33,196 nt of DNA. It comes from UBA3775 sp964572955 (GTDB lineage Bacteria; Bacillota; Clostridia; Lachnospirales; Lachnospiraceae). Positions within the stretch are counted from its first letter, which is position 1; the number at the start of each line of letters is the position of its first letter. The stretch spans positions 1 to 33,196 of the forward strand of contig CAZNGY010000018.1 of the NCBI GenBank assembly GCA_964572955.1, written 5' to 3'. The notes under the pieces were generated by a model. That model did not search any database. It saw only the letters and a program-made list of their open reading frames with translations, and was not told the origin of the DNA. The position numbers were made by a program, and so were the translations under genes. Shown here piece by piece: positions 21,458 through 31,563 of this stretch.

Positions 21458-23602
21458 CTATTCTTCAACCGGTGTAATGGTTATATTAAACTTTCTGCTG
21501 ATATCTTCTTCCGTTACTATATATGGGGTCGTAGCCGTGAGTGTCGTGATTGATGACGACGACTGTGAAACATAAAGTTCATCACCCGGTTCCAGTTCAA
21601 CTCCCGGCACATAAAGAAGATGGTCATTCATATAGGTTGTACTGAGCCTGTCATTCTCATTTAGGAAAACCCTGCTGTAATCAGTAAAATTCTTTCCGCT
21701 GATAAAGAGATAGTAATAATTCTTTTCTCCTTCCTCAGGTACCAACGCTATACTCTCAATTGTTATTTCTTCATATCCATACTTTACAGGATGTGAAACA
21801 TAAGGATTTTCCCCGTTCCAACAGTTCATATCACCATAAAGCATATCATATTCCAGGGTTTTAAGTGCCTCAAGATACTCTGTAGTGTCATATTTATCCC
21901 TGTTCTGGTGAAGTTTTGTAATAAGACCGGCATCATATCCCAGCATGTCCATAACGTAGGCGTTTAGCTCATATGCTTCCATGTCTTTATCCTGCTTTTC
22001 ACCAAGATCATAATTTGACCAGATTATATATTCCGTATCATAAAGAGTTCCCGTCGATAAATCTTCTTCCGTAAAGTCAAATCCCGGAAGGTGGTCTCCA
22101 TAAAGCACGAGTACTGTTTTTTCATTTCTCTTTTCCAAAGAACTTATAAGGTCTGCAACGAACTGGTCCATTTCATGTATCTGCTCAAGATAGTATGCGA
22201 AATTATATTCGCCGACTTCTCCTGAAAGTCCGTCCAGTGATACAAGAAGTGAATCGTCTTCAAGAACATCTTCATCCGGATATGCCCCGTGTCCCTGAAC
22301 CGATACCGTAAATACAAAATCCTGATTTTCGGTCGAATCAAGTGCCTGATTTATATACCTTGTAAGCACATCATCCTTCGCCCATCCAAGAGCATTAAGC
22401 TTCACATTTGTCATGTACTCAATTGAAGTAAATGTATCTATTCCCAGGTTCGGATATACAATTTTTCTTGAATAAAAACCTGCTGTATTATTGTGTATGC
22501 CATGAGTACTGTATCCGTATTCTTTAAGATTATTTGCTATGCTTTCCGTAGTAAGTTCCTTTGAAAGTACTGTTTTGAAGGGATACTCTCCGGGGCCGAA
22601 ATCATCCATATTCATTCCGGTAAGAATTTCGAACTCTGTATTTGCGGTTCCGGCACTTATACTTGGAACCCTTAAGAGTCCGCAGCTGTATTTTTTCTTA
22701 AGTTCCGTAAGTGTAGGAAGCGGATCCTCTTTAAACTCTACTCCCTCAAGTCTGTTTACATCAAATAACGACTCCAACTGTACAAAAATCACATTAGGCT
22801 TGTCATTTTCAAATTGCTTATCATCCGTTTCATCTCCGGCTGCCCCTGCATTTGGTGCCGTTGCGATATTGGAAAGAATATCATCAACTTTTTTCTTAGA
22901 GTACCCCTTTGGTTTATTGATACCCGTATTAACCACGCTGTTTGAAAAACAATAAGCCAAACCGTAATCCTGATATGCATTTCTCAGATTCACAAAATTA
23001 ACCGACATGATTCCGAATCTCATGGAGAGGTTAATGATAAGAAAATTCAACACAATTAATATCACTGCCAACGTAACATTTTTCACATAACTGAATTTTC
23101 CTCCGATTCTCGGAAATCTGAAGTAACCGTTGACTATTAAAGCTATAACAATAACAACTGCAGCTATAATCAGCCCGAACTGCCATGCCGAAATGTATTT
23201 GGAGATAACGGTAAATACGGACGACAGGGTTTTAACGTCCCCTGCAGTAAACGGTGTTACTCTGTTTGCCGTCACGATTGAATTTGTTACACCTATAAAA
23301 ATCCATATAAATGCAGCAATGGTGTACAAAAAGTATTTTCTCCTGAATGCTACTGCAAATGAATAAAAAATAGAAACTATGCACACATTCGTAAGGAAAA
23401 TAAGCGGATGACAAAACACCCATTTTGTCAATGCCACTAATGACTTCTTTGACAGAAGTTCTATAATGAGTGTGGTTATTATTCCAAGGAAGTAAACCTG
23501 AAATATACTTGAATGGAATATTCTGAATTTTTTAAAGATTCCGGCAAATCCTCCGACTTTTTTTTCTGTCGTAAGATATGCTTTCTTTACTTTCTTAAAC
23601 AT
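21458..23602 (-). CDS. LTA synthase/phosphoglycerol transferase-like sulfatase-fold enzyme
   Basis: This is a 714-residue protein. Five membrane spans (about 33-52, 66-86, 91-112, 142-160 and 176-196) precede an extracellular alkaline-phosphatase-fold domain. Metal and catalytic residues of LtaS-type enzymes are present: Glu277 in VQLES, the nucleophile Thr319 in ISAGTANTE, His438 in VQGHG, and Asp503-His504 in YGDHLPG. The family transfers glycerol-phosphate from phosphatidylglycerol to build lipoteichoic acid or related polymers. After the catalytic domain, residues about 620-714 look like an Ig/IPT-type beta domain (LFISGKNFTDYSRVFLNE), not part of classical LtaS. GAGG precedes the ATG. 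Whether it makes LTA or decorates another glycan cannot be told. Confidence 0.87.
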   Translation of the reverse strand: MFKKVKKAYLTTEKKVGGFAGIFKKFRIFHSSIFQVYFLGIITTLIIELLSKKSLVALTKWVFCHPLIFLTNVCIVSIFYSFAVAFRRKYFLYTIAAFIWIFIGVTNSIVTANRVTPFTAGDVKTLSSVFTVISKYISAWQFGLIIAAVVIVIALIVNGYFRFPRIGGKFSYVKNVTLAVILIVLNFLIINLSMRFGIMSVNFVNLRNAYQDYGLAYCFSNSVVNTGINKPKGYSKKKVDDILSNIATAPNAGAAGDETDDKQFENDKPNVIFVQLESLFDVNRLEGVEFKEDPLPTLTELKKKYSCGLLRVPSISAGTANTEFEILTGMNMDDFGPGEYPFKTVLSKELTTESIANNLKEYGYSTHGIHNNTAGFYSRKIVYPNLGIDTFTSIEYMTNVKLNALGWAKDDVLTRYINQALDSTENQDFVFTVSVQGHGAYPDEDVLEDDSLLVSLDGLSGEVGEYNFAYYLEQIHEMDQFVADLISSLEKRNEKTVLVLYGDHLPGFDFTEEDLSTGTLYDTEYIIWSNYDLGEKQDKDMEAYELNAYVMDMLGYDAGLITKLHQNRDKYDTTEYLEALKTLEYDMLYGDMNCWNGENPYVSHPVKYGYEEITIESIALVPEEGEKNYYYLFISGKNFTDYSRVFLNENDRLSTTYMNDHLLYVPGVELEPGDELYVSQSSSSITTLTATTPYIVTEEDISRKFNITITPVEE

Positions 23603-23666
23603 GTATTCCTCTTTCTTTCTTCCTGTTTTCCGGAAAGAATTCTGCTTCTTATATTATGTCGTACAA

Positions 23667-23694
23667 ATAATATCATACCACTATAAAAAATCAA
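23667..23694 (-). promoter_or_regulatory. Predicted promoter of the LtaS-like gene
   Basis: TTGATT (23689-23694), a 16-base spacer and TATTAT (23667-23672) on the minus strand, about 65 bases before the start. A TTCCGGAA palindrome lies in the leader. A 10-base palindrome AACCGCGGTT lies just upstream (23699-23708). Confidence 0.45.
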
Positions 23695-23776
23695 GCCTTA
23701 ACCGCGGTTCTTGTCGTAAATCATATCCTGACAGACACAACCCCATACAACAGCCGACAGGCAGACCCCTTATTAT

Positions 23777-24793
23777 TTACAGTGAATCCCATAATTTTTG
23801 ATTTATTTCTATATCCGTTCCGTCCTTCCATAATGCGAACAGACTGCTGAAATATTCCTCTCTGCCTTCTTTTATCGCTTTCTCAACCGCTTCCTCCGTT
23901 GCCTGCTGATTTTTTTCACTTACGCACCTGTAAATAAGGAATGAGTCCGTCGTTTCCAACACTCCCGAACTTTCACCTTCTTTAAGTGCCATAACCTGTT
24001 CCGCTATCGAAAGCGGCAAATCAGATGCTCCGCAGGTAATTTCCGTCTGCGAATTATCACTGTATAAAAGAGCTGCCGACTCAAAATCAATTCCAGCCGA
24101 AAGTTCCGCTGCTGCTTCTTGTGCCTTCTTTTCCGCTTCTTCAAGCTTCTCATCATCAAAAAATATTTTGGTTCCTTCTCCGTCAAGCAGAAACTTATCT
24201 ATTTCTATGACCTGAAAATCCGCCTGTCTGCATTTTTCTTCATCAGCTTTAACCTCATGACTCAAGGTTATACTCTCATAAACCTTGTCTGCCAATACGT
24301 TTTCTTCATAAATCCTTCTTACAACAGTCTCTGTCAGATTATACTTTTCCGCTGTTTCCTCGTTAATTCCGGCAAAAAAATCCGCCACATATTCATCTAT
24401 ATTGAGTTCATCCGCTGCCGTAAGCTTAACACCGTATACATCTGCATTTGCGCATATGATTTTTATATAGATGAGCTTTTCCAGAACCCCCTGCTTCATG
24501 GTATCGTAAAATTCCGTACCTTCACTGTCCAGTCTGTATCCCCAGACCTCCGTTCCGTAAATGCCTTCCGTTTTATCCTTCATGGCTTCCAGATAAGCAA
24601 CTGCTTCTGTTTTTGACACTGTCATGTCTGCAACTTTGATTACGATATCGTTCTGCAGCTGTTCATCTCTTTTTTTATCTGCCAGTCCCTGAATGTCAGT
24701 GTTTTTATAAACAAACATTCCAAGAATGATTCCAAGAACAGCTGCCAGAACAATTAGGCCTGTTTTAATTAGTTTTTTCATTTTGAACCTCAT
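23777..24793 (-). CDS. PrsA/SurA-like extracytoplasmic foldase (parvulin-type PPIase)
   Basis: This is a 338-residue protein with an N-terminal membrane anchor (about 7-29) and no lipobox, a SurA_N-like helical region (about 50-170), and a degenerate parvulin domain (about 180-305; ASDLPLSIAEQVMALKEGESSG matches the C-terminal half of parvulins). It probably helps fold exported proteins between membrane and wall. The ATG at 24793 overlaps the mfd stop (ATGA), pointing to translational coupling; the ATG at 24781 with GAGG 6 bases upstream is an equally good start. mfd followed by a foldase gene is a common order in Firmicutes. The catalytic activity of the parvulin domain is uncertain. Confidence 0.8.
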   Translation of the reverse strand: MRFKMKKLIKTGLIVLAAVLGIILGMFVYKNTDIQGLADKKRDEQLQNDIVIKVADMTVSKTEAVAYLEAMKDKTEGIYGTEVWGYRLDSEGTEFYDTMKQGVLEKLIYIKIICANADVYGVKLTAADELNIDEYVADFFAGINEETAEKYNLTETVVRRIYEENVLADKVYESITLSHEVKADEEKCRQADFQVIEIDKFLLDGEGTKIFFDDEKLEEAEKKAQEAAAELSAGIDFESAALLYSDNSQTEITCGASDLPLSIAEQVMALKEGESSGVLETTDSFLIYRCVSEKNQQATEEAVEKAIKEGREEYFSSLFALWKDGTDIEINQKLWDSL

Positions 24794-27700
24794 TTTTTCA
24801 TCGCCTCATTCTGCGAAATTTCCATCGACCTGTCCTGTAATATATTCCTAAGTCCTTTAAGAATTTCTTCAACCTCATTAACCAGCACATCTGCCTCTTT
24901 TTTACCGGGTTTGAGGGTGTACACAAAAACCGGCTCTTTTCCGGTTATCAGTCTGCATTTTCCATTTTGTTCCTTAATATACTCCGGTAGCCTGTTTACA
25001 TCGATTTTTGCCATCGGAAGCATCTTTAATTCAAGTGTTGCTCCTTTTTGCTTTAAATCAGTTACATAAACATCATTCGCAAGACTCCTTATATAGGATA
25101 CATAAAGAAGGATATTAACCGGCTGCGGAAGCTCACCAAATCTGTCTATAAGCTCATCCTGCATATCCGAAACATCTTCCTCTGTCGCAATTGCAGCGAT
25201 TCTTTTATACATATCCAGCTTAAGAACTTCATTTTTAATGTAGGTTGAAGGAATATATGCATTAACCTCCATATCAACAGCGGTTTCAAATTCATCCTCC
25301 ACCGTTTCTCCTTTAAGTTTTTTAACGGCTTCATTCAGCATCTTGCAATACAGGTCATACCCGACCGCACTCATATGCCCGCTCTGACGTTCACCCAAAA
25401 GATTTCCTGCGCCTCTGATTTCAAGATCTTTCATGGCTATCTTATAACCGGCTCCAAGGTCAGTGAACTCTCTTATTGCCGAAAGTCTTTTTTCTGCCTC
25501 TTCTTTCAGCATTTTATCTCTTTTGTACATAAGAAACGCATATGCTGTTCTGTTGCTTCTTCCGACACGTCCTCTAAGCTGATAAAGCTGTGAAAGACCA
25601 AATCTGTCCGCATCATCTATTATAATCGTGTTGACGTTTGAAATATCCATTCCCGTTTCGATGATTGTTGTCGATACAAGCACATCGGTTTCACCATTAA
25701 TAAACTCAAGCATTATCTTTTCAAGAAGGGTTTCATTCATCTGTCCGTGTGCAAATGCGACATTTGCATCCGGTACCATCTCTCTTATCTTCGCCGCAAC
25801 ATCTTCTATTCCCGCCACTCTGTTATACACAAAGTAAACCTGTCCGTTTCGTGACAGTTCTCGTATGATTGCTTCTCTTATAAGTTCATCATTATGCTCA
25901 AGGCAGTACGTCTGTATCGGCATTCTGTCAACCGGCGGTTCTTCAAGAATACTCATATCCCTGATTCCTATAAGACTCATGTGCATCGTTCTCGGTATAG
26001 GAGTTGCCGACAGCGTGAGAACGTCAACCGAAGCTTTGTACTGCTTAATCTTTTCTTTATGATTTACGCCGAATCTCTGCTCTTCATCCACAATAAGAAG
26101 TCCGAGATTTTTAAATACAACATCTTTGCTTAGCAGTCTGTGCGTACCTATTACTATGTCTGCCTCTCCTTTTCGTATGCGCTCTACTGACTTTTTCTGC
26201 TCCGCTTTTGAACGGAACCGGCTTAATTCTTCAACCCTTATAGGAAAATCCTTAAGTCTCTGTATAAATGTGTTATAGTGCTGCTGTGCAAGAATTGTTG
26301 TCGGAACAAGTACTGCAACCTGCTTAGAATCCTGAACTGCTTTAAATGCTGCCCTGAGTGCAACTTCAGTTTTACCGTATCCAACATCACCGCATATAAG
26401 TCTGTCCATGATTCTCGTACTTTCCATATCAGCCTTTGTATCTTCGATTGCCTTAAGCTGATCTGTGGTTTCCTCATACGGAAACAGTTCTTCAAACTCA
26501 TTCTGCCATACCGTGTCCTCGGAAAAAGCAAATCCTTTTATCATCTGACGTTTTGCATACAAATCCACCAGCTCCTGTGCCACTTCATTTACCGATGCCC
26601 TTACCTTCGTCTTTGTAGTCTTCCATTCCACCGAATTCAGCTTATTAAGCTTCGGTTTTCTCTCGGTGTCTCCGCCGGAGTATTTCTGCATAAGTGAAAG
26701 CGCAGTAACCGGAACATATAAAGTTCCGCCGCCGCCATATTCGAGCTTTATATAATCCTTTATTATATGGTCTGTCTCTATCTTGAATATACCCTTATAT
26801 ATACCGAGTCCGTGATTTTCATGAATCACATAGTCCCCCACCGTAAGCTGGTTAAATTCAAGCATTTTACGTCCGTCAGGCTTTGTACTTTTTTTCTTCC
26901 GGCTGCCTTTTGTGCCGCCAAACATGTCTGACTCAGTAATAATTACAAACTTAATAAGAGGATACTCAAATCCTTCCGAAAGCTGTCCATAGCATATCAT
27001 TATCTCTCCCGGAGCGGCTACCCTGTCCTTATCCTCCGAATAGAATGCCTGGATTTCATAATCCATCAGGTCAGTCACCAGTCTTTTCGCCCTTGTTCTT
27101 GATGCTGAAACAATAAGCACCCTGTACCTGTTTTTCTTATACTTTTTTAAATCGCTTACAAGTCCGGCAAAATCTGACTGATACGATGAAATCGACCTTA
27201 CATTTATATTGTACTTTGAAGCAGGTTTCCAAAGAACATGTCCCGAAATTGCAGAGAGCATTATCGTTCTTTTCCCGGAAATTTTTGCAATAGTCTCCTT
27301 GTAGCCCATCACGGCATCCGCCTGTGATGCAATGATATAACCCTGCTCCAGTCTGTGACTCATACTTTCACGGTATTCCTGCTCTACTGCTCTTCCGCGT
27401 TCTTCAATCCTTGACGGTTCATCAATAAAATAAATCGTCTCATCCTTCGGAAAATAATCAAACAGACTTACGGTTTTCTTTTCAAAACTTGTAATGTAAC
27501 TGTCCAGATTAACTGCATGATACATATACTCAATATTTTCACGCAATTCACCAAGATTTTTTCTTATTCTTGCCGCTTCTTCAGTCTTAAACTCCTTACG
27601 AAATTTTTCCTCTGCATAAGAAGCCTCCTCAGCAAGCCTTTTTATACCGTTTTCAAGCTGTTCTTTGGTAAAAACATTCTCAATCACCGGCGTAATGCAG

Positions 27701-28356
27701 ACTTCATCCGTTTTCTCTATGGAACGCTGACTGGCTGCATCAAATATTCTTATAGTATCAATTTCATCACCCCACAGCTCAATTCTGTAAGGTGCAGGTG
27801 CAAGAAGAGGATATATGTCTATTATCCCTCCTCTTATTGAAAATTCTCCCGGATTCTCTACCTTAATCTGACTTTCGTAACCCATAAGCAGAAGGCTGCT
27901 TTTTAATTCATCTAAGTCAGGTTCGTCTCCCTCTTTTAAGGTTATAATTGCTCTTTTGTAAACTTCCGGCGATAATCTTTTGTCCATACCGCCGTCTATA
28001 CTCGTAATCACAGTTACCGGTTTGTTTTTGATAAGTCTTTCGATAACTGCCATTCTCTCTTTGACAAGCTGATTTCCCTGTATATCTGCCTGATAAAAAA
28101 TAAAATCTTTTGCCGGATAGAAACAGACATTTTCGTCATAAAGCCTGAACTGTTCAAAAAGTTTTCTCCCCTGAATGTCATTGTATGTTACTATAACCTT
28201 ATACTTAAAATCACCTGATACCGCCTGCATAAGATGACTTTTCTGCACATCTATACAGCCGGTAATCTGAATCGGTGTTTTCCCATCTAAAACGTCCTGC
28301 TTTATATCTTCTATTTCCTTATATTCAGCTAATGGTTCAAAAAATGTTTTTAACAT
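24790..28356 (-). CDS. mfd: Transcription-repair coupling factor Mfd
   Basis: This is a 1188-residue ATP-dependent DNA translocase that removes stalled RNA polymerase and recruits UvrA to lesions. Order of parts: UvrB-like N-terminal module (1-about 330), RNA-polymerase-interacting domain around 505-560 (GDYVIHENHGLGIYKGI), translocase motor with Walker A GDVGYGKT (656-663) and DEEQ (757-760), the DRFGLSQLYQLRGRVGRS motif, and the C-terminal TRCF domain. The length is normal. The ATG has GGAG upstream and begins 2 bases after the pth stop. It is coupled to the PrsA-like gene by a 4-base overlap. Confidence 0.98.
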   Translation of the reverse strand: MLKTFFEPLAEYKEIEDIKQDVLDGKTPIQITGCIDVQKSHLMQAVSGDFKYKVIVTYNDIQGRKLFEQFRLYDENVCFYPAKDFIFYQADIQGNQLVKERMAVIERLIKNKPVTVITSIDGGMDKRLSPEVYKRAIITLKEGDEPDLDELKSSLLLMGYESQIKVENPGEFSIRGGIIDIYPLLAPAPYRIELWGDEIDTIRIFDAASQRSIEKTDEVCITPVIENVFTKEQLENGIKRLAEEASYAEEKFRKEFKTEEAARIRKNLGELRENIEYMYHAVNLDSYITSFEKKTVSLFDYFPKDETIYFIDEPSRIEERGRAVEQEYRESMSHRLEQGYIIASQADAVMGYKETIAKISGKRTIMLSAISGHVLWKPASKYNINVRSISSYQSDFAGLVSDLKKYKKNRYRVLIVSASRTRAKRLVTDLMDYEIQAFYSEDKDRVAAPGEIMICYGQLSEGFEYPLIKFVIITESDMFGGTKGSRKKKSTKPDGRKMLEFNQLTVGDYVIHENHGLGIYKGIFKIETDHIIKDYIKLEYGGGGTLYVPVTALSLMQKYSGGDTERKPKLNKLNSVEWKTTKTKVRASVNEVAQELVDLYAKRQMIKGFAFSEDTVWQNEFEELFPYEETTDQLKAIEDTKADMESTRIMDRLICGDVGYGKTEVALRAAFKAVQDSKQVAVLVPTTILAQQHYNTFIQRLKDFPIRVEELSRFRSKAEQKKSVERIRKGEADIVIGTHRLLSKDVVFKNLGLLIVDEEQRFGVNHKEKIKQYKASVDVLTLSATPIPRTMHMSLIGIRDMSILEEPPVDRMPIQTYCLEHNDELIREAIIRELSRNGQVYFVYNRVAGIEDVAAKIREMVPDANVAFAHGQMNETLLEKIMLEFINGETDVLVSTTIIETGMDISNVNTIIIDDADRFGLSQLYQLRGRVGRSNRTAYAFLMYKRDKMLKEEAEKRLSAIREFTDLGAGYKIAMKDLEIRGAGNLLGERQSGHMSAVGYDLYCKMLNEAVKKLKGETVEDEFETAVDMEVNAYIPSTYIKNEVLKLDMYKRIAAIATEEDVSDMQDELIDRFGELPQPVNILLYVSYIRSLANDVYVTDLKQKGATLELKMLPMAKIDVNRLPEYIKEQNGKCRLITGKEPVFVYTLKPGKKEADVLVNEVEEILKGLRNILQDRSMEISQNEAMKK

Positions 28357-28358
28357 TT

Positions 28359-28922
28359 CTACACTCCGTTAAACAAATTCATTGCCTGGTCGCAGCCCTC
28401 GGAAATCATTACACATACGGCTTTTGCCGCCATCTCTACACCTTTATCTGCAGCTTCCGCATCATTTTTGTCAAAATGTCCGAGAACCCAATCCGCAAGG
28501 TCATATTTTTCCGGTTTTTCTCCTACTCCCACTCTCACTCTTTCAAAATTATCTTCCCCTAAATGGGAAATTAAACTTTTCATTCCGTTATGTCCGCCGG
28601 CACTGCCTTTTTTTCTTATGCGTATGTGCCCCGGTTCAAGACATATATCATCATATACAACAATAATATCTGACGGTTCTATTCCGTAATATGATGCAAG
28701 CGGACCTGCCGACTCACCGCTTTTATTCATAAAAGTCTGTGGTTTTAAAAGAATCACTTTTTCTCCCATGAGCATTCCTTTTGCAGTAAGCCCTTTATGT
28801 TCCCTGTTTGAAACTTTGACATTCATTCTGTCTGCAAGTTCATCAATAACACGAAAACCCATATTGTGTCTTGTATTCTCGTATTCCTTACCCGGGTTGC
28901 CTAATCCGATAATAAGTTTCAT
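28359..28922 (-). CDS. pth: Peptidyl-tRNA hydrolase
   Basis: Pth cleaves peptidyl-tRNA released during stalled translation. The 187-residue protein starts MKLIIGLGNPG, and the family's active-site residues are all present: Asn9, His19 (ENTRHNMGF), Asn66 (FMNKSGES), Asp91 (VYDDICLEPG) and Asn112 (GGHNGMKS). The ATG at 28922 with AAAGGA 8 bases upstream is better than the TTG at 28928. It is just upstream of mfd, a classic Firmicutes pair, and 47 bases after metH. Confidence 0.97.
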   Translation of the reverse strand: MKLIIGLGNPGKEYENTRHNMGFRVIDELADRMNVKVSNREHKGLTAKGMLMGEKVILLKPQTFMNKSGESAGPLASYYGIEPSDIIVVYDDICLEPGHIRIRKKGSAGGHNGMKSLISHLGEDNFERVRVGVGEKPEKYDLADWVLGHFDKNDAEAADKGVEMAAKAVCVMISEGCDQAMNLFNGV

Positions 28923-28969
28923 AAACAATTCCTTTCATATCACCTGACGACATCCTTTTCATTAGACCA

Positions 28970-31456
28970 TCAGTCACGGGATATCCCGTAAACCTCTCTG
29001 GCTATATTGCATGTATCAAGTGCATCCTTTGCATAATAGTCCGCATTAATTTCTTTTGCATATTCTGGCGTAAGCACGGCACCTCCGACAACCGTTTTAC
29101 AGTCAGCACCTGCCGCCTTCAGTTTTTCTATCGTTTCCTTCATGCTCACAAGCGTTGTTGTCATAAGCGCACTGAGACCAACAAGTTTAACTTCCGGATC
29201 CATTGCTGCTTCCACCACCTTTTCCGGTGGAACATCCTTTCCGAGATCAATTACCGTAAATCCGTAATTTTCAAGAAGCACTTTTACCAGATTCTTTCCG
29301 ATGTCATGAATGTCACCCTTAACGGTTGCCAGCACAACCTTTCCGTTATCAGAAGCTTCATTCCCACTGTTTGCAAGTTCCTTCTTTATACATTCACCGG
29401 CAGCCTGTACCACAGATGCCGAAAGAATGAGCTGCGGAAGGAAGAGCTTTCCTGTTTCAAATCTGCTTCCTATGTAATCCAATGCCGGAATCAGAACTTC
29501 ATTCACTATTTCCAGCGAATCTCCCTTTTTGAGACATTCTTCCGTAAGTATTACACCCTCATCTTTAAGGCCCTTAACAACCGCATTAAAAAGAGACCTT
29601 CCTTCTTCACCAAATGCTTTTACGGCTCTTTCTTCCCACACACCGGCCGCACCTTTATCCGCATTTGTGCTTTCAGCAACTCTCTTTGCCGCCTCATTAC
29701 CATCCGGCTTATATCTTTTTGCTTCCGGAGTGTATTCTGCATATGCATTTATATATTCGGTTGAATTTCTGTCATGTCCTGCAAGAAGTCTGAAACTTCT
29801 TACGGCTCCCATAACACTTTCCGAGTTCGGATTTATTATCGGAAGAGTCAAACCGTAGCAGAGTGCCATCGTAAGAAATGCAGTTGTGACCTGCTCTCTG
29901 AATGGAAGTCCAAACGAGATATTGGAAACTCCCAGTACGGTTTTAGCTCCTAGTTCCCTTCTTACTCGCTGCATTGCCTCCAAAGTTGCCATAACGGCAT
30001 CCTGTTCAGTACTTGCCGTCATTGTAAGACAGTCTATAAAGATATTCTTCGGTTTAATTCCCATCTTAACCGCAACTCTGAAAATTCTTTCCGCTATTGC
30101 ATATCTTGCAACAGCCGTTTTCTGTATTCCTGTTTTATCAAGAGTCAGACCTACTATCGCTGCACCATATTTTGCTGCAAGCGGAAGTATGGCATCCATT
30201 GATGCTTTCTCACCATTTACCGAATTGATTATCGGTTTTCCGTTATATATCCTTAATGCTGCCTCTATAACTTCAGGATTTGAAGAATCTATCTGTAAAG
30301 GAAGATCAACCACGCTCTGAACCGCCTTAATCACCTCTACCATGGTCTCTTTTTCATCAATTCCCGGAACGCCGACATTAATATCAAGTATATCAGCTCC
30401 CGCTTCTGCCTGCTCTATTGCCTGGTTAAGCACATAGTCCATGTCACCGTTTTTAAGTGCTTCCTGAAAGCGCTTCTTACCTGTCGGATTAATTCTCTCG
30501 CCTATAACTCTCGGCATATCCATATATACGGTTTTTCTGGACGAACATACACAGCTTTCAGGTTCTTTTCTTTCAAGCATCACGTTCGCCTCGCCCTTTT
30601 CCGCAATTTCTTTTCTGAAATCGTCTACCGCAAGAGCAACCTTCATTATATAATCCGGAGTCGTTCCGCAGCATCCTCCTGCCATTCTTATGCCGTATGG
30701 AAGAAGTTCCTTTATTGAAGCAGCAAATTCTTCCGGATCAACATCATATCTGCCTGTCAAAGGGTCAGGCAGACCCGCATTAGGCTTAAACACAAGCGGA
30801 AGTGTACATGCATCTTTAATTTTCTTTAAAATCGGAGCAAGTGCTTCCGGTCCAAGAGAACAGTTAAGACCTATTGCATCCACTCCGAGACTCTCCATAG
30901 TTACTGCAAAACTCTCTGCGTCCGTTCCCGTAAAAGTACGTCCGTTTTCTTCAAATGACATTGTAACAACTATAGGTTTGTCACTGTTTTCCTTTGCCGC
31001 AAGCACCGCTGCCTTTGCTTCATAAAGATCCGTCATGGTTTCTATTACTATAAGGTCACAGTCCTTTCCGGCTGTTATTTCTTCTTTAAAAATGTCATAT
31101 GCCTCATCAAAGCTTAAATCTCCCACCGGTTCAAGCAATGCACCTATCGGACCGATATCAAGTGCAACATAAGATGCCCCGCTTTTTCTTGCATTGAGAA
31201 TTGCGGCTTTAATAAGCTCGTCGACACTTTTCCCTGTTCTCGCCATTTTTTTACGATTAGCACCGAACGTATTTGCATATACAACATCCGCCCCTACTGC
31301 CACATATCCTGAATGAATCCTTGTTATCATTGCCGGATTTGTAAGGTTAAGCAGTTCCGGAATACCTCCGAGTTCCATTCCCATTGCCTGAAGCTGGGTT
31401 CCCATTCCTCCGTCAAGTACAAGAAAATCTTTTTTTAATCTATCACGAAATTTCAT
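28970..31456 (-). CDS. metH: B12-dependent methionine synthase (MetH), form lacking the reactivation domain
   Basis: This is an 828-residue enzyme that methylates homocysteine using methyltetrahydrofolate and cobalamin. The homocysteine/zinc domain (1-about 290) has Cys199 (LNCSLGP) and Cys262-Cys263 (GGCCGTTP). The pterin-binding domain (about 315-580) has GERINPTGKKRF and DINVGVPG. The cobalamin domain (about 610-828) has the base-off motif DIHDIG, with His717. The C-terminal AdoMet-binding reactivation domain of E. coli MetH (about 1230 residues) is absent, as in many Clostridia. AAAGGG precedes the ATG. A promoter and a leader hairpin with T-run lie upstream. A separate reactivation protein, if any, is not in this window. 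Confidence 0.95.
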   Translation of the reverse strand: MKFRDRLKKDFLVLDGGMGTQLQAMGMELGGIPELLNLTNPAMITRIHSGYVAVGADVVYANTFGANRKKMARTGKSVDELIKAAILNARKSGASYVALDIGPIGALLEPVGDLSFDEAYDIFKEEITAGKDCDLIVIETMTDLYEAKAAVLAAKENSDKPIVVTMSFEENGRTFTGTDAESFAVTMESLGVDAIGLNCSLGPEALAPILKKIKDACTLPLVFKPNAGLPDPLTGRYDVDPEEFAASIKELLPYGIRMAGGCCGTTPDYIMKVALAVDDFRKEIAEKGEANVMLERKEPESCVCSSRKTVYMDMPRVIGERINPTGKKRFQEALKNGDMDYVLNQAIEQAEAGADILDINVGVPGIDEKETMVEVIKAVQSVVDLPLQIDSSNPEVIEAALRIYNGKPIINSVNGEKASMDAILPLAAKYGAAIVGLTLDKTGIQKTAVARYAIAERIFRVAVKMGIKPKNIFIDCLTMTASTEQDAVMATLEAMQRVRRELGAKTVLGVSNISFGLPFREQVTTAFLTMALCYGLTLPIINPNSESVMGAVRSFRLLAGHDRNSTEYINAYAEYTPEAKRYKPDGNEAAKRVAESTNADKGAAGVWEERAVKAFGEEGRSLFNAVVKGLKDEGVILTEECLKKGDSLEIVNEVLIPALDYIGSRFETGKLFLPQLILSASVVQAAGECIKKELANSGNEASDNGKVVLATVKGDIHDIGKNLVKVLLENYGFTVIDLGKDVPPEKVVEAAMDPEVKLVGLSALMTTTLVSMKETIEKLKAAGADCKTVVGGAVLTPEYAKEINADYYAKDALDTCNIAREVYGISRD

Positions 31457-31509
31457 TTATTTCCCTTTCCGGTCATTCCTCATAAAAGACCATCGGTAAT
31501 TTTTGTACG

Positions 31510-31536
31510 ACAAAAAGCATTGTTTTTCCACAATGC
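31510..31536 (-). terminator. Terminator-like hairpin inside the metH leader (possible attenuator)
   Basis: GCATTGT (minus strand, from 31536) and ACAATGC (to 31517) form a 7-bp stem followed by TTTTTG. It lies about 20-45 bases after the predicted metH start of transcription and about 55 bases before the ATG, so transcription of metH must pass it. A second small stem (GGTC/GACC) follows near the ribosome site. Confidence 0.5.
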
Positions 31537-31563
31537 TCCCATAACCCCTATTTGAACTCATAC

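Noticed and set aside
23699..23776. Terminator after the PrsA-like gene built on the AACCGCGGTT palindrome
   Set aside because: The palindrome has no loop and the T-run is too far from it; no convincing stem was found.
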